Assembly (NCBI GenBank): GCA_052173415.1
Contig: JBQMYQ010000033.1
Span: 1 to 20,883 of the forward strand
Source of the DNA: Wolinella sp052173415
GTDB taxonomy: Bacteria; Campylobacterota; Campylobacteria; Campylobacterales; Helicobacteraceae
Length of the DNA: 20,883 bases
Reading direction: 5' to 3'
Below the pieces are notes generated by a model. It searched no databases and was not told the DNA's origin. It was given only the letters and a program-made list of their open reading frames with translations. Position numbers and translations under genes: made by a program. Of the stretch, positions 1-6,815 are shown piece after piece (position 1 is the stretch's first letter; every line of letters begins with the position of its first letter).

Positions 1-97
1 GTCCCATTGTTACCTTGACGGTATCCGCTAGTTGGCGAACACCCTCATACAGCTTGTTTCTTGCGTTATCAGAAAAATTAATCTCTTTAGATGCCAT
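1..97 (-). CDS. groL: 60 kDa chaperonin GroEL, N-terminal fragment cut by the window edge
   Basis: Reading the minus strand from the ATG at 97-95 gives 32 codons starting MASKEINFSDNARNKLYEG and continuing into VRQLADTVKVTMG, which is the highly conserved GroEL N-terminus (the family reads roughly AKEIKFSDxARxxLxxGVxxLADAVKVTLGP). The frame is open to base 1, so the gene runs off the left edge. An AGGAAAG Shine-Dalgarno lies just before the ATG. The start is 40 bases after the groES stop, so the two form the usual groES-groEL operon. GroEL forms the double-ring ATP-dependent folding chamber of the cytoplasm, capped by GroES. The fragment is too short to judge the C-terminus. Confidence 0.95.
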   Translation of the reverse strand, partial: MASKEINFSDNARNKLYEGVRQLADTVKVTMG

Positions 98-137
98 GGT
101 CTTTCCTTTTTTTAGTTTGATTTACAGGAATCGGGGG

Positions 138-407
138 TTAACCCATGATTCCTAGAAGTTCTTCGACTTTAATAATGAGATACTCTTTGCCATCAATCTT
201 AACTTCAGAGCCAGAATATTTGGCAAATACGACGCGATCCCCGTTTTTGAGTGTGCCTGCTTTGCTCACTTCATTGCTCAATGCACGCACGATTCCCATG
301 AGGGGCTTCTCCTTGGCGTTATCAGGGATAATGATTCCCGAAGCAGTCTTTGTATCCTCCTCGACTCGCTCGATGAGAACTCGTTCTCCTAGTGGTTTAA
401 AATTCAT
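138..407 (-). CDS. groES: 10 kDa co-chaperonin GroES
   Basis: An 89-residue protein with the complete GroES fold signature: the N-terminal FKPLGERVLIERVEEDTKTASGIIIPDNAKEKP, which includes the mobile loop that binds GroEL (about residues 17-32), the roof and core strands (GDRVVFAKYSGSEVKIDGKEYLIIKVEELLGIM), and a normal end. GroES caps GroEL in the cytoplasm. The start has an AGGAGG Shine-Dalgarno with good spacing. The H. pylori homologue (HspA) carries an extra Cys/His-rich nickel-binding tail of nearly 30 residues. It is absent here: the protein stops right after the core. Expressed with groEL from the promoter at 459-487. Confidence 0.98.
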   Translation of the reverse strand: MNFKPLGERVLIERVEEDTKTASGIIIPDNAKEKPLMGIVRALSNEVSKAGTLKNGDRVVFAKYSGSEVKIDGKEYLIIKVEELLGIMG

Positions 408-458
408 ATTTCATAGCCTCCTGTTTAAAATTAGCAATTAAGAATGAAAAGTGACAGA

Positions 459-487
459 ATTCTATCAATTTTTGTGATTTTTGTCAA
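459..487 (-). promoter_or_regulatory. sigma-70 promoter of groES-groEL
   Basis: On the minus strand TTGACA (487-482) is followed after exactly 17 bases by TAGAAT (464-459), a -35 hexamer matching consensus fully and a -10 matching five of six. The predicted start point is near 452, giving a leader of about 45 bases before the groES Shine-Dalgarno. I see no CIRCE element (TTAGCACTC-N9-GAGTGCTAA) and no HspR-type HAIR repeat (CTTGAGT-N7-ACTCAAG) around it. Confidence 0.85.
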
Positions 488-522
488 GATATTAGGGAAA
501 TTTTGAAAAATAATTTATCCAT

Positions 523-547
523 ATAGACTAATATAACTTTAGTCTAT
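523..547. promoter_or_regulatory. 9-7-9 inverted repeat upstream of groES, candidate operator
   Basis: ATAGACTAA (523-531) and TTAGTCTAT (539-547) are perfect 9-base inverted arms separated by seven bases. The centre is about 83 bases upstream of the predicted groES start point and about 325 bases upstream of the aspB start. The symmetry is that of a dimeric-regulator site. It lacks a GC-rich stem and T-run, so it is unlikely to be a terminator. Which gene it serves, and what binds it, cannot be read from the sequence. The 9-7-9 spacing resembles stress-repressor sites, but the bases do not match CIRCE or HAIR. Confidence 0.45.
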
Positions 548-589
548 TGATATAAATGTTGTAAAAATTTACGTGAAATCGGAGGTAAA

Positions 590-770
590 AACGCAGGGAA
601 TCTTCTCCTCGCGCAATCGCAGGCAAGAAAACAAATCACGGTTGGGAATCGCGCGGGAATCAGCGCGCGAGACGGGAATTGGCGTGCAAGAATCGTAAGT
701 TCAGGTCACCAGGCAGGAATCGAGCGCAGGACAAGAAATCGCACCGCTTTTCTTGGTCGATTCCGTGCAA
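590..770. repeat. Intergenic segment dense in the GGGAATC word
   Basis: Part of the 453-base gap between groES and aspB. Exact GGGAATC occurs at 596-602, 644-650 and 655-661, GGGAATT at 674-680, GGAATC at 716-721 and GATTCC at 759-764, with further looser AATC units between them. The copy at 655-661 sits in the loop of a predicted hairpin whose arms are TCGCGC (649-654) and GCGCGA (665-670). Two looser direct repeats, GCAGGCAAGAAA (619-630) and GCAGGACAAGAAA (726-738), flank the cluster. No convincing open reading frame lies here. It may be a degenerate repeat array or a protein-binding region. The rest of the gap (408-589) is AT-rich and holds the groES promoter and the inverted repeat. Bases 771-848 show nothing I can name. 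Confidence 0.55.
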
Positions 771-848
771 TTTTGAGATCACAGAGGCGCTCTCAAAGCC
801 CCTTAAGCAATTTTGGAGTTAAATTTTCCTCTCTTATTTCAAAGCACT

Positions 849-854
849 AAGGAG
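849..854 (+). promoter_or_regulatory. Shine-Dalgarno that fixes the aspB start
   Basis: AAGGAG ends six bases before the ATG at 861. The alternative in-frame ATG at 813 has no such site and would add 16 residues (beginning MELNFPLLFQ) outside the normal family N-terminus. Confidence 0.8.
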
Positions 855-860
855 CGTTGC

Positions 861-2039
861 ATGTATTCTCATCGGATTCATACACTCTCGCCATCGATGA
901 CCATCTCCATTAGCACGCTGGCACGCGAGCTTGCCACGCAAGGCAAAGACATTCTCTCTTTTTCTGCGGGCGAGCCTGATTTTGATACTCCAAAAGTAGT
1001 CAAAGATGAGGCACTCAAGGCTCTTGAGGCTGGTTTTACCAAATACACTTCAGTCGCTGGATTCCCAGAGCTCTTAAAAGCCATCGCACAGAAGCTTAAG
1101 CGCGACAACAACCTTGAATATAATCCTAGCGAGATTCTCGTTAGCAACGGCGCGAAGCACTCGCTCTTTAACATTTTTCAAGCGATAATTAGCGAGGGTG
1201 ATGAGGTGATCATTCCCGCCCCATACTGGGTAACTTACCCTGAGCTGGTTACTTACAATGGCGGCAAGAGCGTGTTTGTTGAGACTAGCGAGGAGAGCGG
1301 GTTTAAGCTCACTCCAAAACAGCTGGAGCTAGCGATCACGCCAAAGACTAAGGCGCTAATTCTCACAACTCCTTCAAATCCCACAGGCGCGGTGTATAGC
1401 AGAGATGAGCTAAAGGGTCTTGCAGAGGTGCTTAGGGGGAGCAATATTTGGGTGATTAGCGATGAGATTTATGAAAAGCTCGTCTATGGCGTGGAATTTA
1501 CCTCTGTAGCGAGCATTTCAGAAGATATGTTAAAGCGCACGATTACGGTCAATGGGCTTAGCAAATCCGCGGCGATGACGGGCTGGCGCATGGGTTATCT
1601 CGCATCAAAAGATAGGAATCTCATCAAATTGATGAACAATTTGCAAAGTCAATCCACTTCAAATATCAATTCCATCACGCAAAAAGCGTCGATTCCCGCG
1701 CTTGATGGGCGCATTGATAGGGATATTGAGATGATGCGCTTAGAGTTTATGAGGCGACGAGATTACGCACTTAGCGCAATCAACGCGATTAAGGGGCTTT
1801 GTGCGATTAATCCGCAAGGGGCATTTTATCTCTTTATAAATATTAAAGATGTGATGAGCGATTCGATGAAATTTTGCACAGCATTACTTGAGGAAGAGGG
1901 CGTTGCACTCGTGCCTGGAGTAGGATTTGGGTGTGAAGGATATGTGCGATTTTCGTTTGCAACCAGTATGGAAAATATAGAAGAAGGGCTAAAACGCCTC
2001 GAGCGATTCTGTAAAAAGCACAAAACAGAGCGAACGTAA
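861..2039 (+). CDS. aspB: Class I PLP-dependent aspartate aminotransferase (AspB type)
   Basis: A 392-residue cytoplasmic fold-type I aminotransferase. Visible family motifs: FSAGEPDFDTP near residue 35, YTSVAGFPELLKAIA, the PSNPTGAVYS turn, SDEIYEKLVYG that positions the cofactor ring, and NGLSKSAAMTGWRMGY, in which Lys235 is the Schiff-base lysine for pyridoxal phosphate. C-terminal RFSFAT carries the arginine that binds the substrate carboxylate. It should interconvert aspartate/2-oxoglutarate and oxaloacetate/glutamate. Some members of this subfamily also accept prephenate, which the sequence cannot decide. The start at 861 is chosen over 813 for its Shine-Dalgarno. It stands alone on the plus strand and converges with ruvX. 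Confidence 0.93.
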   Translation: MYSHRIHTLSPSMTISISTLARELATQGKDILSFSAGEPDFDTPKVVKDEALKALEAGFTKYTSVAGFPELLKAIAQKLKRDNNLEYNPSEILVSNGAKHSLFNIFQAIISEGDEVIIPAPYWVTYPELVTYNGGKSVFVETSEESGFKLTPKQLELAITPKTKALILTTPSNPTGAVYSRDELKGLAEVLRGSNIWVISDEIYEKLVYGVEFTSVASISEDMLKRTITVNGLSKSAAMTGWRMGYLASKDRNLIKLMNNLQSQSTSNINSITQKASIPALDGRIDRDIEMMRLEFMRRRDYALSAINAIKGLCAINPQGAFYLFINIKDVMSDSMKFCTALLEEEGVALVPGVGFGCEGYVRFSFATSMENIEEGLKRLERFCKKHKTERT

Positions 2040-2042
2040 TGC

Positions 2043-2078
2043 CAAAATCCTTCGCAACGGTATTTTGAAAGGTTTTTT
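2043..2078 (+). terminator. Weak candidate terminator between aspB and ruvX
   Basis: In the 47-base gap between the convergent stops, CAAAATCC (2043-2050) can pair with GGTATTTTG (2059-2067) with one bulged base and an 8-base loop. A six-T run follows at 2073-2078. The stem is AT-rich and the T-run is five bases away from it, so this is only tentative. Confidence 0.3.
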
Positions 2079-2086
2079 GTGTTCAG

Positions 2087-2476
2087 TTATTTGCCATTTT
2101 TTGCCAAAAAACGCTCCAAGATAATCAGCGCGCTAAGGGAATCAAGCCTCCCATCGCGCCGATCTTTGAAAACACCTCGCGCGCGCTCACTCGCCTCTTT
2201 AGAGCTATACGATTCGTCAATGAAACGTATCTCTTTGCAAAATTTTAGTAGCCCGACAAAATGGCGAATCCTGCGCCCCATCTCCTCGCTAGAGCCACCC
2301 TCCTTTGGGATTCCCACGATGAGCGTTTGGGCATTTTTTTGTTCTAAAAGCAGGTCTAAATCTCGCGCGGCTTGATGGCGATTCTTGCGCAAGATTGGCT
2401 CGATTGGTAGGGCGATTCCTGCTTCGTATTGGGCGATTCCTATGCGTTTTAGTCCGACATCAATGGCAATTATCAT
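2087..2476 (-). CDS. ruvX: Putative Holliday junction resolvase RuvX/YqgF
   Basis: A 129-residue protein of the YqgF/RuvX family with an RNase H-like fold. The acidic motifs are present: IIAIDVGLKRIGIAQ at the N-terminus (first catalytic Asp), LIVGIPKEGGSSE in the middle, RFIDESYSSKEA (second acidic cluster) and DSLSALIILERFL near the C-terminus (third Asp). Family members have been linked to Holliday junction cleavage and to 16S rRNA 5'-end processing. Which applies here is open. The start overlaps the dprA stop by four bases (ATGA, 2473-2476), so it is translationally coupled and is the last gene of the minus-strand cluster. Confidence 0.94.
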   Translation of the reverse strand: MIIAIDVGLKRIGIAQYEAGIALPIEPILRKNRHQAARDLDLLLEQKNAQTLIVGIPKEGGSSEEMGRRIRHFVGLLKFCKEIRFIDESYSSKEASERARGVFKDRRDGRLDSLSALIILERFLAKNGK

Positions 2477-3264
2477 GCGAGGCGAACCACTCCATATTCA
2501 ATCACAATTTTCCCCTCAAATTCATACTCAAAAATCTGCTCACCAAAGCGCGCTAAAGCCTCATTTAGCGCAGGGCGTGTAGCACAAAATTCTAGTAGCT
2601 CATTCGAGGAATCACCTGCTATTTTTTGCTCTGATTCCTCTAAAATGCAGCGAGGAAAATGCGCCTTAATTATCTCTTCAAAATCCATAATCATCGAGGC
2701 TTTGGCGGTTTTTAAAAGCTCTTGTGTGCCTAGCGATTCCCCGAGGCGATGAGGCAGGACGTAGAGGGGTTTGCCTAGTTTTTGTGCAAGCCGTGCGCTT
2801 TGCATTGAGCCACTTTGAAGATCGGCTTGCGGGATAATCACAACATCAGAAAGTGCGATAATTAGGCGATTTCGCTCCAAAAATGTGTGTCGCATGGGCG
2901 AAAAATCTCGCTCATATTCGCTTAAAAACAGCCCCTCTTTGGCGATATTTTTAATTTTGCTCGCATGCGAGGGCGGATAGGGGCGATCAAAGCTTGAGGG
3001 CGAGACGAGAATCGTGCGAGGGAAAGCGACGTCATGGGCGATCATATCCGTGCCCAGCGCACCTCCGCTCACTACGACTACACCTTTTTGGGTAAAAAAG
3101 CGCGCTAGCTCTTTGGTGCAGCTTTTGGCGTAGCTATTAGGATTACGTGTGCCAACAATTGCGACTTTTGGGGAATCAAGCAGGCAAATATCCCCCTCAT
3201 AGAACAGCTCTTTGGGTGGATTCTTGAGTGCTAGGAGCGCAGAGGGTAGGGCGGGGAGCTTCAA
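2473..3264 (-). CDS. dprA: DNA processing protein DprA
   Basis: A 263-residue protein with the extended Rossmann (Smf/DprA) domain: VAIVGTRNPNSYAKS at about residues 33-47, VVSGGALGTDMIAHDVAF, which matches the family GGAxGxDxxAH motif, SEYERDFSPMRHTFLERNRLIIALSDVVIIPQ, and a SGSMQSARLAQKLGKPLYVLP segment. A short C-terminal part (about 210-263) resembles the DML1-like winged helix reported for Helicobacter DprA. DprA protects incoming single-stranded DNA and loads RecA during natural transformation, which suggests a transformable host. It overlaps the upstream propeller gene by four bases and ruvX by four bases. Its role is relevant to the over-represented GGGAATC word, a possible uptake or recombination signal. 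Confidence 0.95.
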   Translation of the reverse strand: MKLPALPSALLALKNPPKELFYEGDICLLDSPKVAIVGTRNPNSYAKSCTKELARFFTQKGVVVVSGGALGTDMIAHDVAFPRTILVSPSSFDRPYPPSHASKIKNIAKEGLFLSEYERDFSPMRHTFLERNRLIIALSDVVIIPQADLQSGSMQSARLAQKLGKPLYVLPHRLGESLGTQELLKTAKASMIMDFEEIIKAHFPRCILEESEQKIAGDSSNELLEFCATRPALNEALARFGEQIFEYEFEGKIVIEYGVVRLA

Positions 3265-5396
3265 GCTCTCTCCTCATGGGTAAAATAGATGACAATCTCT
3301 TCGATAAATTTGTGGCGGCGATACCCCTCTTTCTCGCCCTCATCTTCGATATTTTCCAAGTAGCTATAAAGCCCTTTTTCACGTAGCAGAAATTCAAGCT
3401 CCGCATCTTTGCCGTAGCGATCGATATATCGACGCAGGGTAAGTATCCAGTTGATCTGCTCATCTTGGGCACGCTGTTCAATCTCTTGCAAATATGCAAT
3501 TTTAAGCAAAGAGGCGATCCGATCCAAACGGTAGGGAATCTCCATGTAAGCAGAAAGTGCAAGAATCGTGCGCCTCGCATCTCCTGTGAATGCGTAGGGT
3601 TTCGCGCGCTCAAATTTCTCCTCAAAATCCTTGCAAAACTCCCTAAAATCGGGGAAACTCCTCAGTGCTTCATATTCAAGCGCGATCTCATAAACTTGCT
3701 TGATGTTGTGCTTTTTAATTGCATCAAGCATCGCGAGCTTTTGCTGTATGAGGATTATGCGCTCATTGACCGAACGCTTAAGTGTGGGGAATAGGAGTAG
3801 ATATTTGGAGATTCCCAAAGCTTCGTCATATTCGCCCGCTTTTTCGAGGTTAAGGAAATTTTCAAACATTTTTTCGCCTAGGATTAGCACCTTTTTGTAA
3901 AGCTCTGTATCGCGCAGGCATGCGAATTGATTAGCAAGCGAAAAATAACCTTTGAAATTTTTATCCCTTATTAGCTCATCGGCTTGTGTGAAGATTTTGC
4001 TGTTTTTGAGCAAATGTGCGACCACTTCGCGCTTAATGCTCGATTCAAAGGGCTTTAGCACCATTTCTGCTTTTTTCAAATTTAGCTCAGCGTCCTCCTC
4101 TAAGAGCTTTTTTGCCTGCGCGAAGCTCCTATTCCAGTGCGATTCAAGCTCAGTATAGGCGAGTGTTTTGGTAAGGAATTTTGTCGTTAGCGTCATCTCA
4201 TACGCTCGGGCGAAATCCCCCTGCTCTATGAGCGTAGCAAACTGCGCTACGACATCTTTTTGCCCCAAATAGAAGTCAAATTCACGCCTCTTGCGCGGGT
4301 CAATAATAAAAGGTTCAACAAGCTTTACCGCCTCACCAATGCGCTCTTTGCTAAGTCCTGCACTTGCCTTCTTTAGCATACTATCCCAATCCTCATCGAA
4401 GATTTTCATCAGTGGGTGAATCGTCAAAAAGGCGTTAGATTCCACGATTCCCCGTGCGCGATAATAGTCTCTTTTTTGCAAGCTCTCCTCAAGCTCACGC
4501 TCACCCTCTTTGTAATCAATCACAAGAATCGTGCCATCAATCGAGCCGATAAATAGATGATCGGATAGGAAATTTAGCGAGGCGATTCCCGGAGTTTGCG
4601 TCTTTAGCTCAAGCAGGCGCATATTTTCTTCCAAATTCATCACATAAAGTGCGTCCCCACGTGTCCCCACAATCGCAAATCGCTCATCAGGACTAAGCGC
4701 GAGCGCACTGGGCCAGAAGTTAAAGGGAAATTCTAGGCTTTCGACTTTTCCGCTAAGCAGGTCATAAATCGCCGATCCGCCGTTGCGCAAAATCAGATAA
4801 AGCCTCTGATTGTCTTTAAAAAAGAGTGATTTTTCCACGACATCAGGGGTCTGAAAAATCCCGCGCGTCTTGTTGCGCGATAGGTCAAAAAGGACGGTAT
4901 TTTTATCAAAACCCGAGCAGGCAATCAGCTCAGAATCACTTGAAAACGTGATATTGTTGATGTATTCCGCCCTTGGGGTTATCGAGCTAAGAAGCCTAAA
5001 AGTCTCTTTTTCAAAGATAAAAACCTTGCCATCTTGCCCACCCGTAGCGAGGTATCGACCATCGGGGCTAAAGGCTGAGCATTCAAGATCAGAATCGTGA
5101 CGCCCTATGATGGCTTTTTTGGTAACACTTGAGGGGTCAGCCTCGAGAATCAACGCCTTTTTTGTCCCGATAAATGGAATACAGAAGTAAGATTGCGGCG
5201 CGATACTATAACCATTTGAGTAGTGGTGTGCCAAGTTTTTATGATGGCTAAGAGATAGATTTTTTATAACATCAAAACTAAGTGGATCAATAAACGTGAG
5301 ATGATAAGTGCTGTCTAATGCAACGATACAAGATCCGCTAGAAGCAATACTTAGCACGCTCCCATCGATAGGAATAGTTCTTTTAACTTTTAGCAT
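3261..5396 (-). CDS. WD40-like beta-propeller plus alpha-solenoid protein, function unknown
   Basis: 711 residues with two visible parts. Residues 1-296 are repeated beta-strand units ending in structural D-G or D-L turns. The clearest blade is GRHDSDLECSAFSPDG running on to YLATGGQDGKVFIF (about 98-128), followed by NNITFSSDSELIACSGFDKNTVLFD (147-171) and SALALSPDERFAIVGTRGDALYVMN (230-254), which fits a WD40-type propeller. Residues about 298-711 are almost wholly helical, rich in Leu, Lys, Glu and aromatics, with paired-helix segments such as EQGDFARAYEMTL, like a TPR or solenoid repeat. No signal peptide or membrane segment is seen, so it is probably a cytoplasmic scaffold. It begins 69 bases after the deacetylase gene and overlaps dprA by four bases. 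H. pylori and C. jejuni, as I recall, lack this gene at the locus. The Shine-Dalgarno is weak (GAGCGG). Confidence 0.85.
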   Translation of the reverse strand: MLKVKRTIPIDGSVLSIASSGSCIVALDSTYHLTFIDPLSFDVIKNLSLSHHKNLAHHYSNGYSIAPQSYFCIPFIGTKKALILEADPSSVTKKAIIGRHDSDLECSAFSPDGRYLATGGQDGKVFIFEKETFRLLSSITPRAEYINNITFSSDSELIACSGFDKNTVLFDLSRNKTRGIFQTPDVVEKSLFFKDNQRLYLILRNGGSAIYDLLSGKVESLEFPFNFWPSALALSPDERFAIVGTRGDALYVMNLEENMRLLELKTQTPGIASLNFLSDHLFIGSIDGTILVIDYKEGERELEESLQKRDYYRARGIVESNAFLTIHPLMKIFDEDWDSMLKKASAGLSKERIGEAVKLVEPFIIDPRKRREFDFYLGQKDVVAQFATLIEQGDFARAYEMTLTTKFLTKTLAYTELESHWNRSFAQAKKLLEEDAELNLKKAEMVLKPFESSIKREVVAHLLKNSKIFTQADELIRDKNFKGYFSLANQFACLRDTELYKKVLILGEKMFENFLNLEKAGEYDEALGISKYLLLFPTLKRSVNERIILIQQKLAMLDAIKKHNIKQVYEIALEYEALRSFPDFREFCKDFEEKFERAKPYAFTGDARRTILALSAYMEIPYRLDRIASLLKIAYLQEIEQRAQDEQINWILTLRRYIDRYGKDAELEFLLREKGLYSYLENIEDEGEKEGYRRHKFIEEIVIYFTHEERA

Positions 5397-5465
5397 ATCC
5401 GCTCACTTTGATATATAAAACAGGCTATTTTAGCAATTTTTCACTCAAAATGACGCGCCTGTGCC

Positions 5466-6572
5466 TTATGGAAGCGGAAGCTCCTTTACATAGACAAGTT
5501 CTATGCTTTGCAAGAGATCTGCCGATTCCTTTAAGGCTTGCAGTGTCTCTGTGTGCGGATGTCCGATCGCAATGGCATAGCCCTTTTTATGGGCGATTCC
5601 TATGGCTTCTGCGAGCTGATTTTTAATATAGGGAATGGAGCGCTCATTATCCAAAAAAACATCACGCGCAAGAATGGGATATTGAAGCGATTTTGCTACC
5701 TTTTGCGCTTTGGAATGTGCCGTCGTGCGGGAATCGACGTAGGTAATCCCCTCATCTTGAAGCGCACCCAAAAGCCGCCTCATCGCTTCTGTATTTTCGC
5801 TAAATTTACTTCCCGTGTGGTTATTGAGATATTTGAGGTTGGGGAAATCGCGTTTAAGAGCCTTGATACGCTCCTTGATATGTTCCTTTGTGTCGTGCGT
5901 GTAGAGCCATTCATGTTCTTTTTGGAAGAAATTATGCGCCTCAAGCGGCAGATGCACCATGTAAAAATCAAACTCCCGCGCGAGCTTGTGACTCTCCTTG
6001 TTAAACGAAGCTCTGGGAAAAATCGAGGGGGTAATCTTGAGGGAAAGTCGCTTGATCTCCTCTACTTGTTGCGGGAATCCCACGTCATCAATGATAATTG
6101 CAAGCTTTGGTTTGGTTGATATTGCGGGATTTTTGGGAGTAGGATTTTGCACTTTTGGGGCAGTTTTGTGCGGATTTTTAGGCTCTTTTTTGGGAGTTTT
6201 GCGAGGCGATTCCCCGAGGGGTTGGGTCTTTTTTGCAGATGTTTTATTTTGGAGAATCTGAGTTCTTGAAAGCTCTTCAAGCTTTTCTAAACGCGCGCTA
6301 TTTTTGTCGATAAGCTCTTCAAGTTGCTTTATTTGTCTTTTTTGAGAATCGCTAGAAAGCGGTTTGGGTGGCTTTGGAGTGGGTTTTTTAGGCTTAGATT
6401 CCTGCGCTGTTTGGGGCTTTTGCTCCATGTAGGTAAAGAGTGTGTATCCACCGATGATTCCCAAAAATAGCGCAACTAGCGTGATAATTAGAAAATTTTT
6501 CTTATTTGACGCAGGGTTAGAAGTATGCACACTACGCTTTTTGGCACGTGCGGGGCGTTTAGAATTAGGCAT
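5466..6572 (-). CDS. Membrane-anchored divergent polysaccharide deacetylase (Polysacc_deac_2 family)
   Basis: 368 residues. A basic N-terminus (1-26) precedes one membrane helix (about 27-48, NFLIITLVALFLGIIGGYTL), so the rest is periplasmic. A Lys/Pro-rich linker (about 50-155) contains a likely coiled coil (RQIKQLEELIDKNSARLEKLEE). The catalytic-type domain (about 157-368) shows KLAIIIDDVGF, YMVHLPLEAH, LNNHTGSKF, YVDSRTTAHS and IAIGHPHTETL, the Asp/His motifs of this divergent deacetylase family. Substrate is unknown. Peptidoglycan or another envelope glycan is the usual guess. In C. jejuni a gene of this family (Cj0633) lies between ilvC and dprA, which matches. It starts three bases after the minE stop, so it is co-expressed with the Min genes. 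Confidence 0.88.
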   Translation of the reverse strand: MPNSKRPARAKKRSVHTSNPASNKKNFLIITLVALFLGIIGGYTLFTYMEQKPQTAQESKPKKPTPKPPKPLSSDSQKRQIKQLEELIDKNSARLEKLEELSRTQILQNKTSAKKTQPLGESPRKTPKKEPKNPHKTAPKVQNPTPKNPAISTKPKLAIIIDDVGFPQQVEEIKRLSLKITPSIFPRASFNKESHKLAREFDFYMVHLPLEAHNFFQKEHEWLYTHDTKEHIKERIKALKRDFPNLKYLNNHTGSKFSENTEAMRRLLGALQDEGITYVDSRTTAHSKAQKVAKSLQYPILARDVFLDNERSIPYIKNQLAEAIGIAHKKGYAIAIGHPHTETLQALKESADLLQSIELVYVKELPLP

Positions 6573-6575
6573 AGC

Positions 6576-6815
6576 TTAGGAGTGCTGACCCAGCGTGATC
6601 TCGACCTCCAAGGTATTGACCTGCTGATTGGAATCCGCCTTGATATCAATCCGCTCCGCGTGGGTGTATTTCTTAATTACTTCCAAAATCTCGCACTTCA
6701 TCTCCTCCAAATAGGGGAGCCGCACGCCTCGCTCATGTTCTAAAACAAGCTTCAGACGCTCACTTGCACGCTTAGCGGAGCTCTCTTCTTTGGCGAAGAA
6801 TTTGCCTAAATTCAT
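6576..6815 (-). CDS. minE: Cell division topological specificity factor MinE
   Basis: A 79-residue protein of normal MinE length. The N-terminal amphipathic segment (NLGKFFAKE) contacts the membrane. SAKRASERLKLVLEHERG (about 12-30) is the MinD-contacting helix/strand. The C-terminal half (EEMKCEILEVIKKYT..VEITL) is the dimerisation domain. MinE stimulates MinD ATPase and drives the Min oscillation that keeps the division ring from the poles. The start overlaps the minD stop by four bases. No minC is seen in this window. Confidence 0.96.
   Translation of the reverse strand: MNLGKFFAKEESSAKRASERLKLVLEHERGVRLPYLEEMKCEILEVIKKYTHAERIDIKADSNQQVNTLEVEITLGQHS

Noticed and set aside
408..560. CIRCE or HAIR heat-shock operator at groES
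   Set aside because: Neither consensus is present; the inverted repeat at 523-547 has different bases and spacing, so it is reported as unassigned.
543..693. Open frame in the groES-aspB gap, about 40 codons from a GTG at 573
   Set aside because: No Shine-Dalgarno before the GTG, no ATG, and composition dominated by the GGGAATC word; no protein-like pattern.
813..860. Longer N-terminus for aspB
   Set aside because: No ribosome-binding site at 813, whereas AAGGAG precedes 861 and the family N-terminus begins there.
3197..3625. 142-codon minus-strand frame overlapping the propeller gene and dprA in another frame
   Set aside because: Both overlapping genes have strong support; this frame has no start signal and no recognisable domain.
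5538..6119. 193-codon frame on the plus strand opposite the deacetylase gene
   Set aside because: Antisense to a well-supported gene; no ribosome-binding site and no family motif.
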